This document shows positions 1 through 7,259 of a stretch of DNA of 38,174 nucleotides, piece after piece. Within the stretch, counting starts at the first letter, position 1. Every line of letters starts with the position of its first letter. The position numbers were made by a program, and so were the translations under genes. Origin of the DNA: UMGS621 sp964468815 (GTDB taxonomy: Bacteria; Bacillota; Clostridia; Christensenellales; Borkfalkiaceae); NCBI GenBank assembly GCA_964468815.1, contig CAYXWN010000015.1:1-38174 (forward strand). The letters run 5' to 3'. The notes beneath the pieces are model-generated. The model did no database searches. It saw only the letters and a list, made by a program, of their open reading frames with translations, and had not been told where the DNA came from.

Positions 1-5
1 CGTCA

Positions 6-314
6 ATGGGCAAAATGAGCGAATTGGAAATGGCAATCAGCGACCTGCGCAATGCCGCCGCCACTATTAACGATGTGGCAAACACCCTGGCCGAGATGTT
101 CGGTGGGGCTACAGAAGCAAGCGAACCTGTCAAGGAGCCTGTGCTGACTTTGGAACAGGTCAGAGCCGTTCTCGCAGATAAGTCCCGTAAGGGTCATACC
201 GCTGCGATTCGCTCTCTACTCCAGAAGTACGGTGCAGCTAAGTTGTCCGGGATTGATCCCGCCAACTACAAGGCACTCCTTGCAGATGTGGAGGGACTTG
301 CCGATGGGTCATAA
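6..314 (+). CDS. Small prophage/ICE-associated protein (conserved, often mislabelled 'rRNA biogenesis protein rrp5')
   Basis: A 102-residue protein. The N-terminal half is alpha-helical and probably oligomerising (rich in Glu, Asp, Ala and Asn). The C-terminal half contains LTLEQVRAVLADKSRKG followed by an LL-KYGAAKLSGIDP segment. That C-terminal pattern is one I know from short proteins of Clostridia prophages and integrative elements, where automatic pipelines often transfer the name 'rrp5'; the true role is unknown. It overlaps the start of the DUF2800 gene by 11 bp, the usual neighbour in such elements, so the pair is recognisable as a mobile-element replication/recombination cassette. 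The gene begins within six bases of the window edge, so an upstream start outside the window cannot be excluded. Base composition is richer in G+C than the sequence after position 682. Confidence 0.75.
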   Translation: MGKMSELEMAISDLRNAAATINDVANTLAEMFGGATEASEPVKEPVLTLEQVRAVLADKSRKGHTAAIRSLLQKYGAAKLSGIDPANYKALLADVEGLADGS

Positions 315-714
315 ACACGCAATTCTCTCCGCATCGTCCTCAGACCGTTGGCTCCATTGCCCGCCTTCCGCGAGGCTTTGCGAGAACTATGAGGACAAAG
401 GCAGTGACTACGCTGCCGAAGGAACCGATGCCCACGCTCTCTGCGAATACCGCTTGAAGCTGGCGCTTGGACTTCCCACAGAAGATCCTATCGAAAATCT
501 CTCCTGGTACAACGAGGAGATGGAGGATTGTGCTGCCGGGTATGTGTCCTATGTACTGGAGCAAGTGGAAAGTGCAAAGCAGACCTGTGCCGACCCCATT
601 GTCCTTATCGAACAGAGGGTAGATTTCTCCCGCTGGGTCGAGGAAGGCTTCGGGACTGCAGACAACATCATCATCGCAGATATAGCAACTCACCAAAACA
701 AGTCTTTGCCATAG
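304..714 (+). pseudogene. DUF2800 domain protein, 3'-truncated at a junction
   Basis: Starts with MGHKHAILSASSSDRWLHCPPS, the N-terminal signature of DUF2800 proteins of Clostridia prophages and ICEs (a RecB/Cas4-like nuclease fold has been proposed for this group). The recognisable sequence runs through the segment GFGTADNIIIAD, which in intact members leads straight into the conserved DYKHGKG-type motif. Here it breaks after the Asp codon at 679-681, and the next ten codons are unrelated to the family before a stop. About 136 residues remain of a protein that is normally some 350-400. The break coincides with the loss of the 3' end of the oppositely oriented DUF998 gene, so the truncation reflects a DNA junction, biological or assembly-made. 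I infer it is non-functional as read here. Confidence 0.8.
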
Positions 715-1251
715 TCCGCCGTAGCACAAAACGGTGTTTGCAAACCTTGTCTTTTCGCCCATAATGAAAAAGCAGAAGAAAACAAACGCCATGGTAAAGC
801 ATACGAGCGTTAATATGCCCATGATCGTATAATTCGCTTGAAACTGCAAGATCGCCATAAGTAGCGGTACGAATAGCAACGCCACAAACCCGATGGCGGA
901 CGCTCCGCCGTGAAGCTTTGTGATTGCATCTTGCTCATCTCGAGCTTCATTAAGCGGGCAGATGCCCGAAATGATCTCACAGCCGATTCCGTATACGGCA
1001 AGCAATATCCAAATCGCAATCGTCAAGCCGCCTCTGTTTTCATAATACAATGTGTACGGAGCAATGCAAAAAAACACACCCGAAAAGATACACCAAATGT
1101 TATATACCCACTTCACCGGGCTTTGCCGTGAACCGAGGACAGAGAGCGCCATTTCTTTCGGCTTATACTTCGGATAAAACCGAGCGAGCGCAATCGGCAA
1201 TAAATTATCAGCAAAGAGAGTGATACACCATAAAAGAATCACAGCTTTCAT
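682..1251 (-). pseudogene. DUF998-type multi-pass membrane protein, C-terminus cut off at the junction
   Basis: The protein reads KAVILLWCITLFADNLLPIALARFYP in pieces typical of DUF998-like integral membrane proteins. Six or so hydrophobic segments cover roughly residues 2-18, 50-70, 78-98, 112-132, 140-162 and 175-190. Function of the family is unknown. The start overlaps the stop of the upstream PNPOx gene in an ATGA arrangement, so translation is probably coupled. Family-like sequence continues to LVLVSCYI and then, at about position 682, turns into the antisense of the DUF2800 gene; the frame stays open by chance to position 340. The last few residues of the genuine protein are therefore missing. 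It is the last gene of the minus-strand operon that starts at 3402. Confidence 0.65.
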
Positions 1252-1670
1252 TTTATCTCAAAATCCTCTGATTTGAAATTGCTGTAATATCGTCCCTTAA
1301 CTGCCGTGAATTTCAGCACGCAATAGTCGGGATCGGTGACTCCGCCCTTATAATACGTCGTATCGCCGTATCGCCAAATTCGCTCCTTAGCTTCGGCGGT
1401 TTCCAGCACCTCCATTGTGCCGATTAGGCTGACGCCGCGGAAAAAACGCTTGTCGATAAAATAAACGCTAGCTTTATTGTTTTGCTTGAAATACTTTACT
1501 TTGTTTGAGGAGGTATTTGTGGAAAACCAAAATGTTTTGATTCCGTTTCGTTCTCTCGGCTTCAGCATAGCCTTTGTAATCGGATATCCGTCGTCGTCCA
1601 CGTAAGCAATAAAACTCGTGCTTGCATTATCAATCAGTTTTCCGATTGTTTCTTCGGGGTTTTTCATCAT
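1248..1670 (-). CDS. Pyridoxamine 5'-phosphate oxidase-family (FMN-binding split barrel) protein
   Basis: A 140-residue protein with the split-barrel layout of the general-stress-protein-26/PNPOx-like group: an N-terminal helix (MKNPEETIGKLIDNAS), then the strand pattern FIAYVDDDGYPITKAM, KTFWFSTNTSSNKVKYFKQN and KASVYFIDKRFFRGVSLIGTMEVL. Such proteins bind FMN or F420-like cofactors; most small members are not true PNP oxidases and their substrates are unknown. The AGAGGA ribosome binding site lies six bases upstream of the ATG at 1670. The gene sits 9 bp after the membrane-flavodoxin gene and overlaps the DUF998 start by 4 bp, so it belongs to one operon. Together with a flavodoxin neighbour it suggests a flavin-linked redox function, which is inference only. 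Confidence 0.85.
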   Translation of the reverse strand: MMKNPEETIGKLIDNASTSFIAYVDDDGYPITKAMLKPRERNGIKTFWFSTNTSSNKVKYFKQNNKASVYFIDKRFFRGVSLIGTMEVLETAEAKERIWRYGDTTYYKGGVTDPDYCVLKFTAVKGRYYSNFKSEDFEIK

Positions 1671-1679
1671 AAAATTCCT

Positions 1680-2607
1680 CTATAAATCACGATTATTTTC
1701 TTCTAACAATTTAAATTCACCTATGCGGCAACGGATATTGGTAAGAGATTTATGCTCGATACAGAGAAGCTTGTCCGCGTCTTTCGCAACGCTTTTATAT
1801 GTGCCGTTCGTATGGTGAATCAATACGTAGTTTACCGCCTTGATTTTTCCGCTTGTCTGCCTTAAAAATGCTCTTATCGGTGCAGCAAGCGCCCCCCCAT
1901 ATGGGGGAGCAAACCGTAACCTCGTCGTAAACAGATAAATCGATAGATATATCCTCGATCGGCATATCCCAACGGTGCATACCGTATCTGCCGCACCACC
2001 AAAAGCCAAGCGTTCCGCTCGTTCTTTCGGTCGATTTTATTTCGTAAATATCCGCACCTGTTTCGTTCGCCATTTCGTATGCAATCTTTTTTACGTATCC
2101 CATACAGGAGAAGAAAACACCGAGTTTAGATTTGTCTGTACCGATATTTTTATATTTTGCCGTATCGACCGTAAATTCCTCTTGCTTACGAAACACGTAT
2201 GCGATATAGCCGGTCAATGCTTGACAAAAGCCGAAAATAAAGTATGCCGTTGATAAAGCGTTAGGCGGAAACATATAAAACTGAATACATATCCAAAGCA
2301 TGAGCGTTACGCCGAACACGCCGCCCAAAATAACACCGAGCTTCTTCTTTTTTATCAGCAGTACCGCCGCCGTTAAATTGGTAATCCCGTTTACGATAAG
2401 CAGGGCGATACCCGAAAATATATAGTCAACAAACAAGATGTCGGCAAAGGGCAATTTCTTAAAATACGGCAACATCGCGTCCATTTGCAATAACTTTCCG
2501 CTCAGATCGATAAGCATACACGCTGCGCCGTATACCGCGCCGAGTCCCACAAACAAAGTCCAAAATATCAGCCATTTTCGGGCTGTGTTGAATCTTGATT
2601 TTTTCAT
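1680..2607 (-). pseudogene. Membrane-anchored flavodoxin-like protein, frameshifted in a G run
   Basis: Residues 1-140 carry about four membrane segments. From about residue 161 a flavodoxin-like domain begins (KLGVFFSCMGYVKKIAYEMANETGADIYEIK, here noted in part) and reaches the conserved VTVCSPIWGG phosphate-proximal region. The reading frame then leaves the family after a run of seven G (minus strand; 1891-1897 in window coordinates) and terminates at 1795. The other frame, ending at 1680, contains the expected C-terminal half (APIRAFLRQTSGKIKAVNYV onward). Six G residues would join the two as SPIWGALAAPIR, so this is a one-base insertion. It may be a sequencing error, a phase-variable run or true decay. 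The ATG at 2607 has an AAGGAG site. Fusion of a 4-TM domain to flavodoxin is uncommon. Confidence 0.8.
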
Positions 2608-2613
2608 ATAATT

Positions 2614-2823
2614 TTACTCCTTTTGATACTCCAAAATATCTCCGGCTTCACACTGCAAAGCGTCGCAGATGGCTGCAAGCGTCGAAAAGCGGATCGCCGT
2701 TACCTTATTGTTTTTTATCTTGGAAAGATTGACGTTAGAGATACCGACCTTTTCGGCAAGCTCGTTCAGCGACATTTTGCGTTCTACCATCATTCTGTCA
2801 AGTCTAAGCACGATTTTTCCCAT
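2614..2823 (-). CDS. Small Cro/C1-type (YozG-like) HTH regulator
   Basis: A 69-residue single-domain helix-turn-helix protein. The DNA-binding helices are in residues 19-41 (SLNELAEKVGISNVNLSKIK), and a C-terminal segment FSTLAAICDALQCEAGDILEY is typical of the YozG/XRE_N26 group. These minimal repressors are usually encoded next to a DUF2975 membrane protein, and that is the arrangement here: the start (GGGGG site upstream of the ATG at 2823) is 9 bp after the DUF2975 stop, and the stop is 6 bp before the membrane-flavodoxin start. It probably autoregulates the operon promoter at 3447-3475. The effector is not evident. Confidence 0.9.
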   Translation of the reverse strand: MGKIVLRLDRMMVERKMSLNELAEKVGISNVNLSKIKNNKVTAIRFSTLAAICDALQCEAGDILEYQKE

Positions 2824-2832
2824 GTCGCCCCC

Positions 2833-3402
2833 TTATACAAGACCGTCAACGTCGTTTTCAAGCTCGATACCGTGCGCGAAAAACTGCGTAACGCAAAGTA
2901 CGACGATGCCAATAACCAAGCACATATAATTCACAGAAATTTCCGCCGTTTCAACACCTATCACAATGCGAGAAACGATACTCATAATAAAGCCTACGAC
3001 GGGAACGGAGATAGAAAAGATACCGATTTCACGGAACATGCGAACGTTATCAAGCTGAAAAGGCGTCGAGCCCTCGGACTTTTTGATGATAAGATAAAGA
3101 TTTCTGAAGATCATTGCCATAAGCGAAAGAATGAAAACCGCGCTGATACCGAACATCAAGAAAGCGATCATATCGACTTGCCCGTTTGTGACGGGCGCGT
3201 TGATTTCAAACCCGTATACGTTAAGTTCTGCACCGCAACATTCTTTTGCATCAAAACCAACAAAGTAGTTCACGGCAGACGGAGCAACGACCGAGCAGAC
3301 CGTCGCGACCAACATAAGCGCAACGCCTACCCAATGGAACACCTCCACGATTTTCGTGACCACCTTTGCGATACCGGGAATAAATTTGCTGAATTTTTTC
3401 AT
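2833..3402 (-). CDS. DUF2975 four-helix membrane protein
   Basis: A 189-residue protein with four predicted membrane helices (about residues 18-45, 85-115, 132-152 and 160-180) and the STPFQLDNVRMFREIG segment characteristic of DUF2975. The family is found in Firmicutes beside a small YozG-like HTH protein; its biochemical function is unknown, and a membrane-signal role has been proposed because of the pairing. The ATG at 3402 was chosen over an upstream start at 3447 because GGAGG lies nine bases upstream of it. It is the first gene of a five-gene minus-strand operon running to about 682. Confidence 0.88.
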   Translation of the reverse strand: MKKFSKFIPGIAKVVTKIVEVFHWVGVALMLVATVCSVVAPSAVNYFVGFDAKECCGAELNVYGFEINAPVTNGQVDMIAFLMFGISAVFILSLMAMIFRNLYLIIKKSEGSTPFQLDNVRMFREIGIFSISVPVVGFIMSIVSRIVIGVETAEISVNYMCLVIGIVVLCVTQFFAHGIELENDVDGLV

Positions 3403-3446
3403 TGTAATATGCCTCCAAAACATATTTTTTCTTTTAGAATGACACA

Positions 3447-3475
3447 ATTATATCACCATATTTTATGTTTGCCAA
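3447..3475 (-). promoter_or_regulatory. Sigma-A-type promoter of the DUF2975 operon
   Basis: On the minus strand TTGGCA (3470-3475) and TATAAT (3447-3452) are separated by 17 bp, and a TG one base before the -10 makes it an extended -10 element. Transcription would start near 3440, about 38 bp before the DUF2975 start. Confidence 0.75.
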
Positions 3476-3579
3476 TAATTTTTAATGTTTTACGATAAAT
3501 TATATATGACAAAAATTAAAAGCCGACGAAAAGTGAATTTCTCACAATTCATCGGCTTTGATTATGTTTTATATATGGA

Positions 3580-4904
3580 TCAGTCTTTTATCTCCCAATG
3601 ACCGGTTTTATCCGAACCGACACGAACAATATATCCGTTATCTTTTAACACTTTCAGGGCACGCTTTACTGTTTCGCGAGAAATACCTACGGCTGTTGCT
3701 ATGACATCGATCGTGCTATCGGAATGGCTTTGTATAAATTGCAAAACTTTTGTTGCAGATTTCGTAAGTTTTACAGGCTCATTTACAGGCTCACTTACAG
3801 GCTCATTTTTTGTCTTTTTTGGCTTGTTGAACGGAATCGTAACCGTTATCATATTCTGCGAAAAAGTGTAAGCGTTTTCTCCGTATTCTCTCACGACATG
3901 GGTACACCGTGTCCGGAATGCTCAACGATGCCGCATTGAAGAAAGATTTTCATAAGCTCTTTGTTGACGGGCTCGGTTTTTCCCGATAAAAATTCTTCTT
4001 TTGTAAGATTTTTCGGTATGCCGCCGTAAGAAACGATTTCCAATCTATCTTCAAACCAATATACGGCGGGCGCTAATTCTTCCGACCATTTGTTATGCAC
4101 GCAAGCATTGATCCACGCTTCCTTAAACGCTTCGCTACTGAAAAGACGTTGTTCCTTTCTCGGACGAACGGACACATCTATAAATGTTTCGTTTAATGCA
4201 TCACAGTAGTTGATAACCTTTTCAAGCGATTCGATAAGGCAAGTGTACCCGTATTCGTTTCTTTTTACAAATTCGGATTTGTCTTTTCCCTTAAACACGG
4301 CGACCTTTACAGAGTTCATATTTTCATCGGCAAGAATATCCGCTAAAAGATTAAATTTTCCGTCGGCAGTCACCAACCCGAAATTTTTATAAAACGTGCT
4401 TTCGCTAATATGAATACCTTTGCTGATAAGGTATTGCTTCAATTTCGCAAAAGTCAAATCTTCACGCAAAACAGGCATATCCTTGATTGCTTTTTCGGGA
4501 ATGCTTATGCTTTCCACAAATCTTTGTTCTATCTCATCTTCCGTCATACTGCGGCAAGTAGTGCCGATACGGACAAAACAACCGTTTGCGCTACGACCGT
4601 ATTTCTTTATATAGTAGAGCGAGTTTCCTTTTGCAACCTTAATTTCTATCACATTTTTGCTGTCAACGAATTTCGTGCCGAGATCAACAAAGCTTTGCGG
4701 ATTTGGTAAAATTTGCGTGGTAATAATATCCGCAATCTTCTTTTGCATTTCATCAAGCGCATTTACGCCGACAACCGTCCCGTCATCTTCCACGCCGATA
4801 TAAATCGTACCGTCAAAACTATTGAGAAAGGCAACGATCTCTTTAGGCAATGTATCGTTTAATATTCGCTTTAATTCAACCTTTTCGGTTTCTTGAAATA
4901 TCAT
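3580..4904 (-). pseudogene. AlbA_2/Schlafen-type ATP-binding transcriptional regulator, frameshifted
   Basis: The first part shows the AlbA_2 (divergent AAA_4) domain, ETEKVELKRILNDTLPKEIV followed by FDGTIYIGVEDDGTVVGV, within residues 3-120. A GHKL-like region follows (FKEAWINACVHNKWSEE, LEIVSYGGIPKNLT) and ends in the conserved GIVEHSGHGVP. At that point the frame is lost after a CCC run near 3899; a second frame continues with VVREYGENAYTF, an acidic EPV-repeat linker and a C-terminal winged helix (TIDVIATAVGISRETVKRALK) down to 3580. One extra C would restore GHGVPHVVREYG, giving a protein of about 441 residues. The ATG at 4904 is preferred over the GTG at 4913 because AGGTG lies six bases upstream of it. 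The gene is monocistronic. Confidence 0.82.
3771..3806 (-). repeat. 12-bp tandem repeat (three units) encoding an EPV(S/N/K) linker
   Basis: Three consecutive copies of TTACAGGCTCAY (plus strand), in frame, encode repeated Asn/Ser-Glu-Pro-Val units between the ATPase-like and winged-helix parts of the AlbA_2 protein. Unit number could vary without a frameshift, changing linker length. Confidence 0.8.
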
Positions 4905-4935
4905 AAAAAGCACCTACTTCATTTAGAATATTTAT

Positions 4936-4964
4936 ATTATATCAAAAAACAAAGAAAATTTCAA
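4936..4964 (-). promoter_or_regulatory. Promoter of the AlbA_2 regulator gene
   Basis: Minus-strand TTGAAA (4959-4964), 17-bp spacer, TATAAT (4936-4941) with an extended TG. The predicted start lies about 25 bp before the chosen ATG at 4904. Confidence 0.7.
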
Positions 4965-5053
4965 CGGTTACAGAATGGCAAAAGGTTAATTTTGCTCGCA
5001 GAATATGTCATTTTGCTTCCTTAGATTGAAACTTTATTTAAGAACGCAAAATA

Positions 5054-5081
5054 GAAGAAGTCCGAAATTTCGGACTTCTTC
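5054..5081. repeat. 28-bp perfect palindrome in a gene-free stretch
   Basis: GAAGAAGTCCGAAA is followed directly by its exact reverse complement. It lies in the 500-bp gap between the AlbA_2 gene and the met operon, about 90 bp upstream of the AlbA_2 promoter. There is no T run of terminator quality on either side, so a dimeric-protein operator or a processed hairpin is as likely as a terminator. The rest of 4965-5361 shows nothing else I can support. Confidence 0.6.
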
Positions 5082-5361
5082 AACGAACTCGCTGTTTGCT
5101 TTTGATCTTTTAATTTTTACCTAATTCCCCACGAGTATCTAACATTTGGGGTTCACTTCATTTCGCTTTTTGCTATTCTTTTTTCTCTATTATGGTAAAC
5201 AAAATTGCAAAATCATGCAAACATGCCTTTCGGATAAAGCAAAACGGCGAAATTCAACTGTCGAACGATAATTCGATAAAGCCATTCTTCTCCGCCCGTT
5301 TTGAAATGTTGTTTTTTTGCGAAATTTTTCACAATAATAAAATAAAACGGCTGAAAAACAG

Positions 5362-5390
5362 TTGACAAAACAAATAAAAGTATGTAAAAT
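5362..5390 (+). promoter_or_regulatory. Promoter of the metNIQ leader and operon
   Basis: TTGACA (5362-5367), 17-bp spacer, TAAAAT (5385-5390). Transcription would begin near 5397, leaving room for the leader-peptide ribosome binding site at 5408-5414. Confidence 0.8.
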
Positions 5391-5421
5391 TAAACTATCT
5401 TAGAAAAAGGTAGGCAAAAAA

Positions 5422-5499
5422 ATGATTGCTTTTCGTGAAATGATGCGAATGTTATCACCCCGAGCGAATGTGTGCGGGTTTTTTGCCGTTGCAAAATAA
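5422..5499 (+). CDS. Met-rich leader peptide of the metNIQ operon (25 codons)
   Basis: An AUG at 5422 with a good ribosome binding site (AGGTAGG, 7-base spacer) opens a 25-codon frame beginning MIAFREMMRM and ending at the TAA at 5497. Four Met codons fall in the first ten (positions 1, 7, 8 and 10), a composition expected of an amino-acid sensing leader peptide. The final Met codon is at 5449-5451, seven bases before the 5' arm of a hairpin that can compete with the downstream terminator. The ORF lies between the promoter and a rho-independent terminator, upstream of methionine transport genes. Read together these features support ribosome-mediated attenuation. Expression and function are inferred. 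Confidence 0.72.
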   Translation: MIAFREMMRMLSPRANVCGFFAVAK

Positions 5500-5560
5500 A
5501 GGCAAAAACGCTTGATCGACGCTCGGGAAAATCACACGGTTTTCTTACGAGCGTTTTTTT
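5458..5560 (+). promoter_or_regulatory. Transcription attenuator: mutually exclusive antiterminator and terminator
   Basis: Within the leader ORF, 5459-5466 (CCCGAGCG) is exactly complementary to 5520-5527 (CGCTCGGG). The same 3' arm also pairs in a terminator: CGCTCG (5520-5525) with CGAGCG (5548-5553), GAAAA (5527-5531) with TTTTC (5540-5544), followed by seven T (5554-5560). Both helices cannot form at once. A further strand, AAAAACGCT at 5504-5512, can also pair with 5550-5558. A ribosome stalled at the tandem Met codons (5440-5445) would leave 5459-5466 free to capture 5520-5527 and prevent termination. A ribosome that reaches the stop at 5497 would disrupt that helix and let the terminator form. 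I see no S-box or T-box sequence here. Confidence 0.72.
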
Positions 5561-5605
5561 ATGTCTGAAAAAAAGAATCGCATCACGCAATAAGGAACGA
5601 TTAAC

Positions 5606-6601
5606 ATGATAAAAATTGAAAACGTAAGCAAAATTTTCGGACAAGGGACGAACGATGAAGTAACTGCGTTGCGAAATATCAATCTTGAAATTCAAGACGG
5701 CGATATTTACGGCATTATCGGGTTATCCGGCGCAGGCAAAAGCACGCTCGTCCGTTGTATCAATCTGTTGGAACGCCCATCGGACGGGCACGTCTATATC
5801 GACGGCGAAGATCTCACAACGGTATCCAAAGAGCGGCTTCGGAACATTCGCAGAAAGGTTTCCATGATCTTTCAGCAATTCAACCTTTTACAACAGAGAA
5901 GCGTTTTGAAAAACGTCGAACTCGCCGGCGAAATCGTCGGGGACGAAAGCAGAAGAGAAAAGGCGATCCGTTTGCTGAACATCGTAGGGTTGGGCGATAA
6001 GTTGGATTCTTACCCCGCTCAACTTTCGGGCGGACAGCAACAGAGAGTTGCGATCGCACGCGCACTCATGACCGATCCGAAAATCCTTTTGTGCGACGAA
6101 GCGACCAGCGCGCTCGATCCGGAAACGACGCAATCCATTCTCGCGTTGTTAAAAGAGTTGAATCAGACGCTCAATCTTACCATCGTCATCATCTCGCATC
6201 AAATGTCCGTTATCGAAGCGATCTGCAACAAGGTAGCGATCATCGACAAAGCGACGATCTCCACCATGGGAACGTTGAAAGACGTATTCCTCTCCCCTCA
6301 AAACGCCGTCGCGAAAAAGTTGATTTATTCCGGACGAATCAATACGGGAATCAAGGGAGAAAAACTCGTGAAGTTGATGTTCGACGGGGAAATCGAAAAA
6401 CCCGTTATTACGAACATTATTCAAGAGTGCAACATTTTGCTTTCCGTCTTTTACGCGGAAACCAAAATCATCGACGGAAAGACTTACGGACAGATCATGT
6501 TCCGCTTACCTTACTACGACGAGGATATCGAAAAACTTCGGACGTATTTGGAACAAAAGGGTGTTTCTTACGAGGAGGTAGACACAAATGACTTTTGCTG
6601 A
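5606..6601 (+). CDS. metN: Methionine ABC importer, ATP-binding subunit
   Basis: A 331-residue ATPase of the MetN family, powering uptake of D/L-methionine. Visible motifs are Walker A GLSGAGKST (about residues 39-47), Q-loop FQQFN, signature LSGGQQQRVAIARAL, Walker B ILLCDEATSALD and the H-loop ISHQ. From about residue 255 a C-terminal NIL/ACT-like domain follows (EKLVKLMFDGEIEKPVITNIIQ in part). In the E. coli homologue this domain binds methionine and shuts down transport (trans-inhibition). The ATG at 5606 follows AAGGA by eight bases, just after the attenuator terminator. The C-terminal codons overlap the metI start by 14 bp. The operon may therefore be sensed at two levels: leader attenuation and the NIL domain. 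Confidence 0.95.
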   Translation: MIKIENVSKIFGQGTNDEVTALRNINLEIQDGDIYGIIGLSGAGKSTLVRCINLLERPSDGHVYIDGEDLTTVSKERLRNIRRKVSMIFQQFNLLQQRSVLKNVELAGEIVGDESRREKAIRLLNIVGLGDKLDSYPAQLSGGQQQRVAIARALMTDPKILLCDEATSALDPETTQSILALLKELNQTLNLTIVIISHQMSVIEAICNKVAIIDKATISTMGTLKDVFLSPQNAVAKKLIYSGRINTGIKGEKLVKLMFDGEIEKPVITNIIQECNILLSVFYAETKIIDGKTYGQIMFRLPYYDEDIEKLRTYLEQKGVSYEEVDTNDFC

Positions 6602-7259
6602 AATCGCCGCAATGACGGGTGAAACGATTGCAATGACCTTGCTTTCCACGTTGTTTGCCTATATTTTGGGCTTACCGTGCGGAATCTTGCTCAACGCGAC
6701 CTCGAAAAACGGGTTACATCCCTGCAAATGGCTCAACTTTATCGTCGGATTGATCGTCAATATTCTTCGTTCCGTCCCTTGCTTAATCATTATCGTTCTG
6801 TGTATCCCTTGGACGCGCGATTGGTTCGGCAGAGGCACGGGTGCTTGGTACACGATCTTGATTCCGATGACGGTATGCGCATTCGGGTTGGTTTCCCGTA
6901 TGGTAGAGCAATCGCTTGCGGAAGTCCCGGCAGGAGAACTGGAAGCCGTACGGTCGCTCGGCGCGTCGAACTTCCAACTCATCACAAAAGTGCTTCTTCC
7001 CGAAGCAAAGGTTTCCCTCATCACCGGTGTCACGGTCGTCGCTGTCAGCATTTTGGGATATACCTCTTTTGCATACAACATCGGTGCAGGCGGATTGATT
7101 TCCGCAATTTACACCTTTTACAGCAGAAACACCGGCAATTACCTAAGCGAATTCGTATTTTGGTTATTGATCGTAATCGTGGTTGTTATCGTCCAATTAA
7201 TTCAGGAAATCGGACTTAAAATAGCAAAAAAAATAGACAAAAGGAGATTATTAAAATGA
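6588..7259 (+). CDS. metI: Methionine ABC importer, permease
   Basis: A 223-residue integral membrane protein with five predicted helices, the size and form of MetI. The coupling (EAA) loop is visible as EAVRSLGASNFQLITKVLLPEA at about residues 119-140 (given in part), which docks on MetN. The start is inside the end of metN and has GAGGAGG upstream, and the stop overlaps the metQ start by 4 bp, so the three genes are translationally coupled. A dimer of MetI with two MetN forms the transporter. Confidence 0.95.
   Translation: MTFAEIAAMTGETIAMTLLSTLFAYILGLPCGILLNATSKNGLHPCKWLNFIVGLIVNILRSVPCLIIIVLCIPWTRDWFGRGTGAWYTILIPMTVCAFGLVSRMVEQSLAEVPAGELEAVRSLGASNFQLITKVLLPEAKVSLITGVTVVAVSILGYTSFAYNIGAGGLISAIYTFYSRNTGNYLSEFVFWLLIVIVVVIVQLIQEIGLKIAKKIDKRRLLK

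Noticed and set aside
2623..3498. Long plus-strand frame (291 codons) opposite the DUF2975/HTH genes
   Set aside because: It is rich in Lys, His, Asp and Asn without domain pattern, and is the antisense shadow of two recognised genes with good ribosome binding sites.
5397..5605. S-box (SAM) riboswitch or Met T-box in the metN leader
   Set aside because: I looked for the conserved core of either RNA, including the T-box GGTGGNACCGCG element, and found neither; leader-peptide attenuation fits better.
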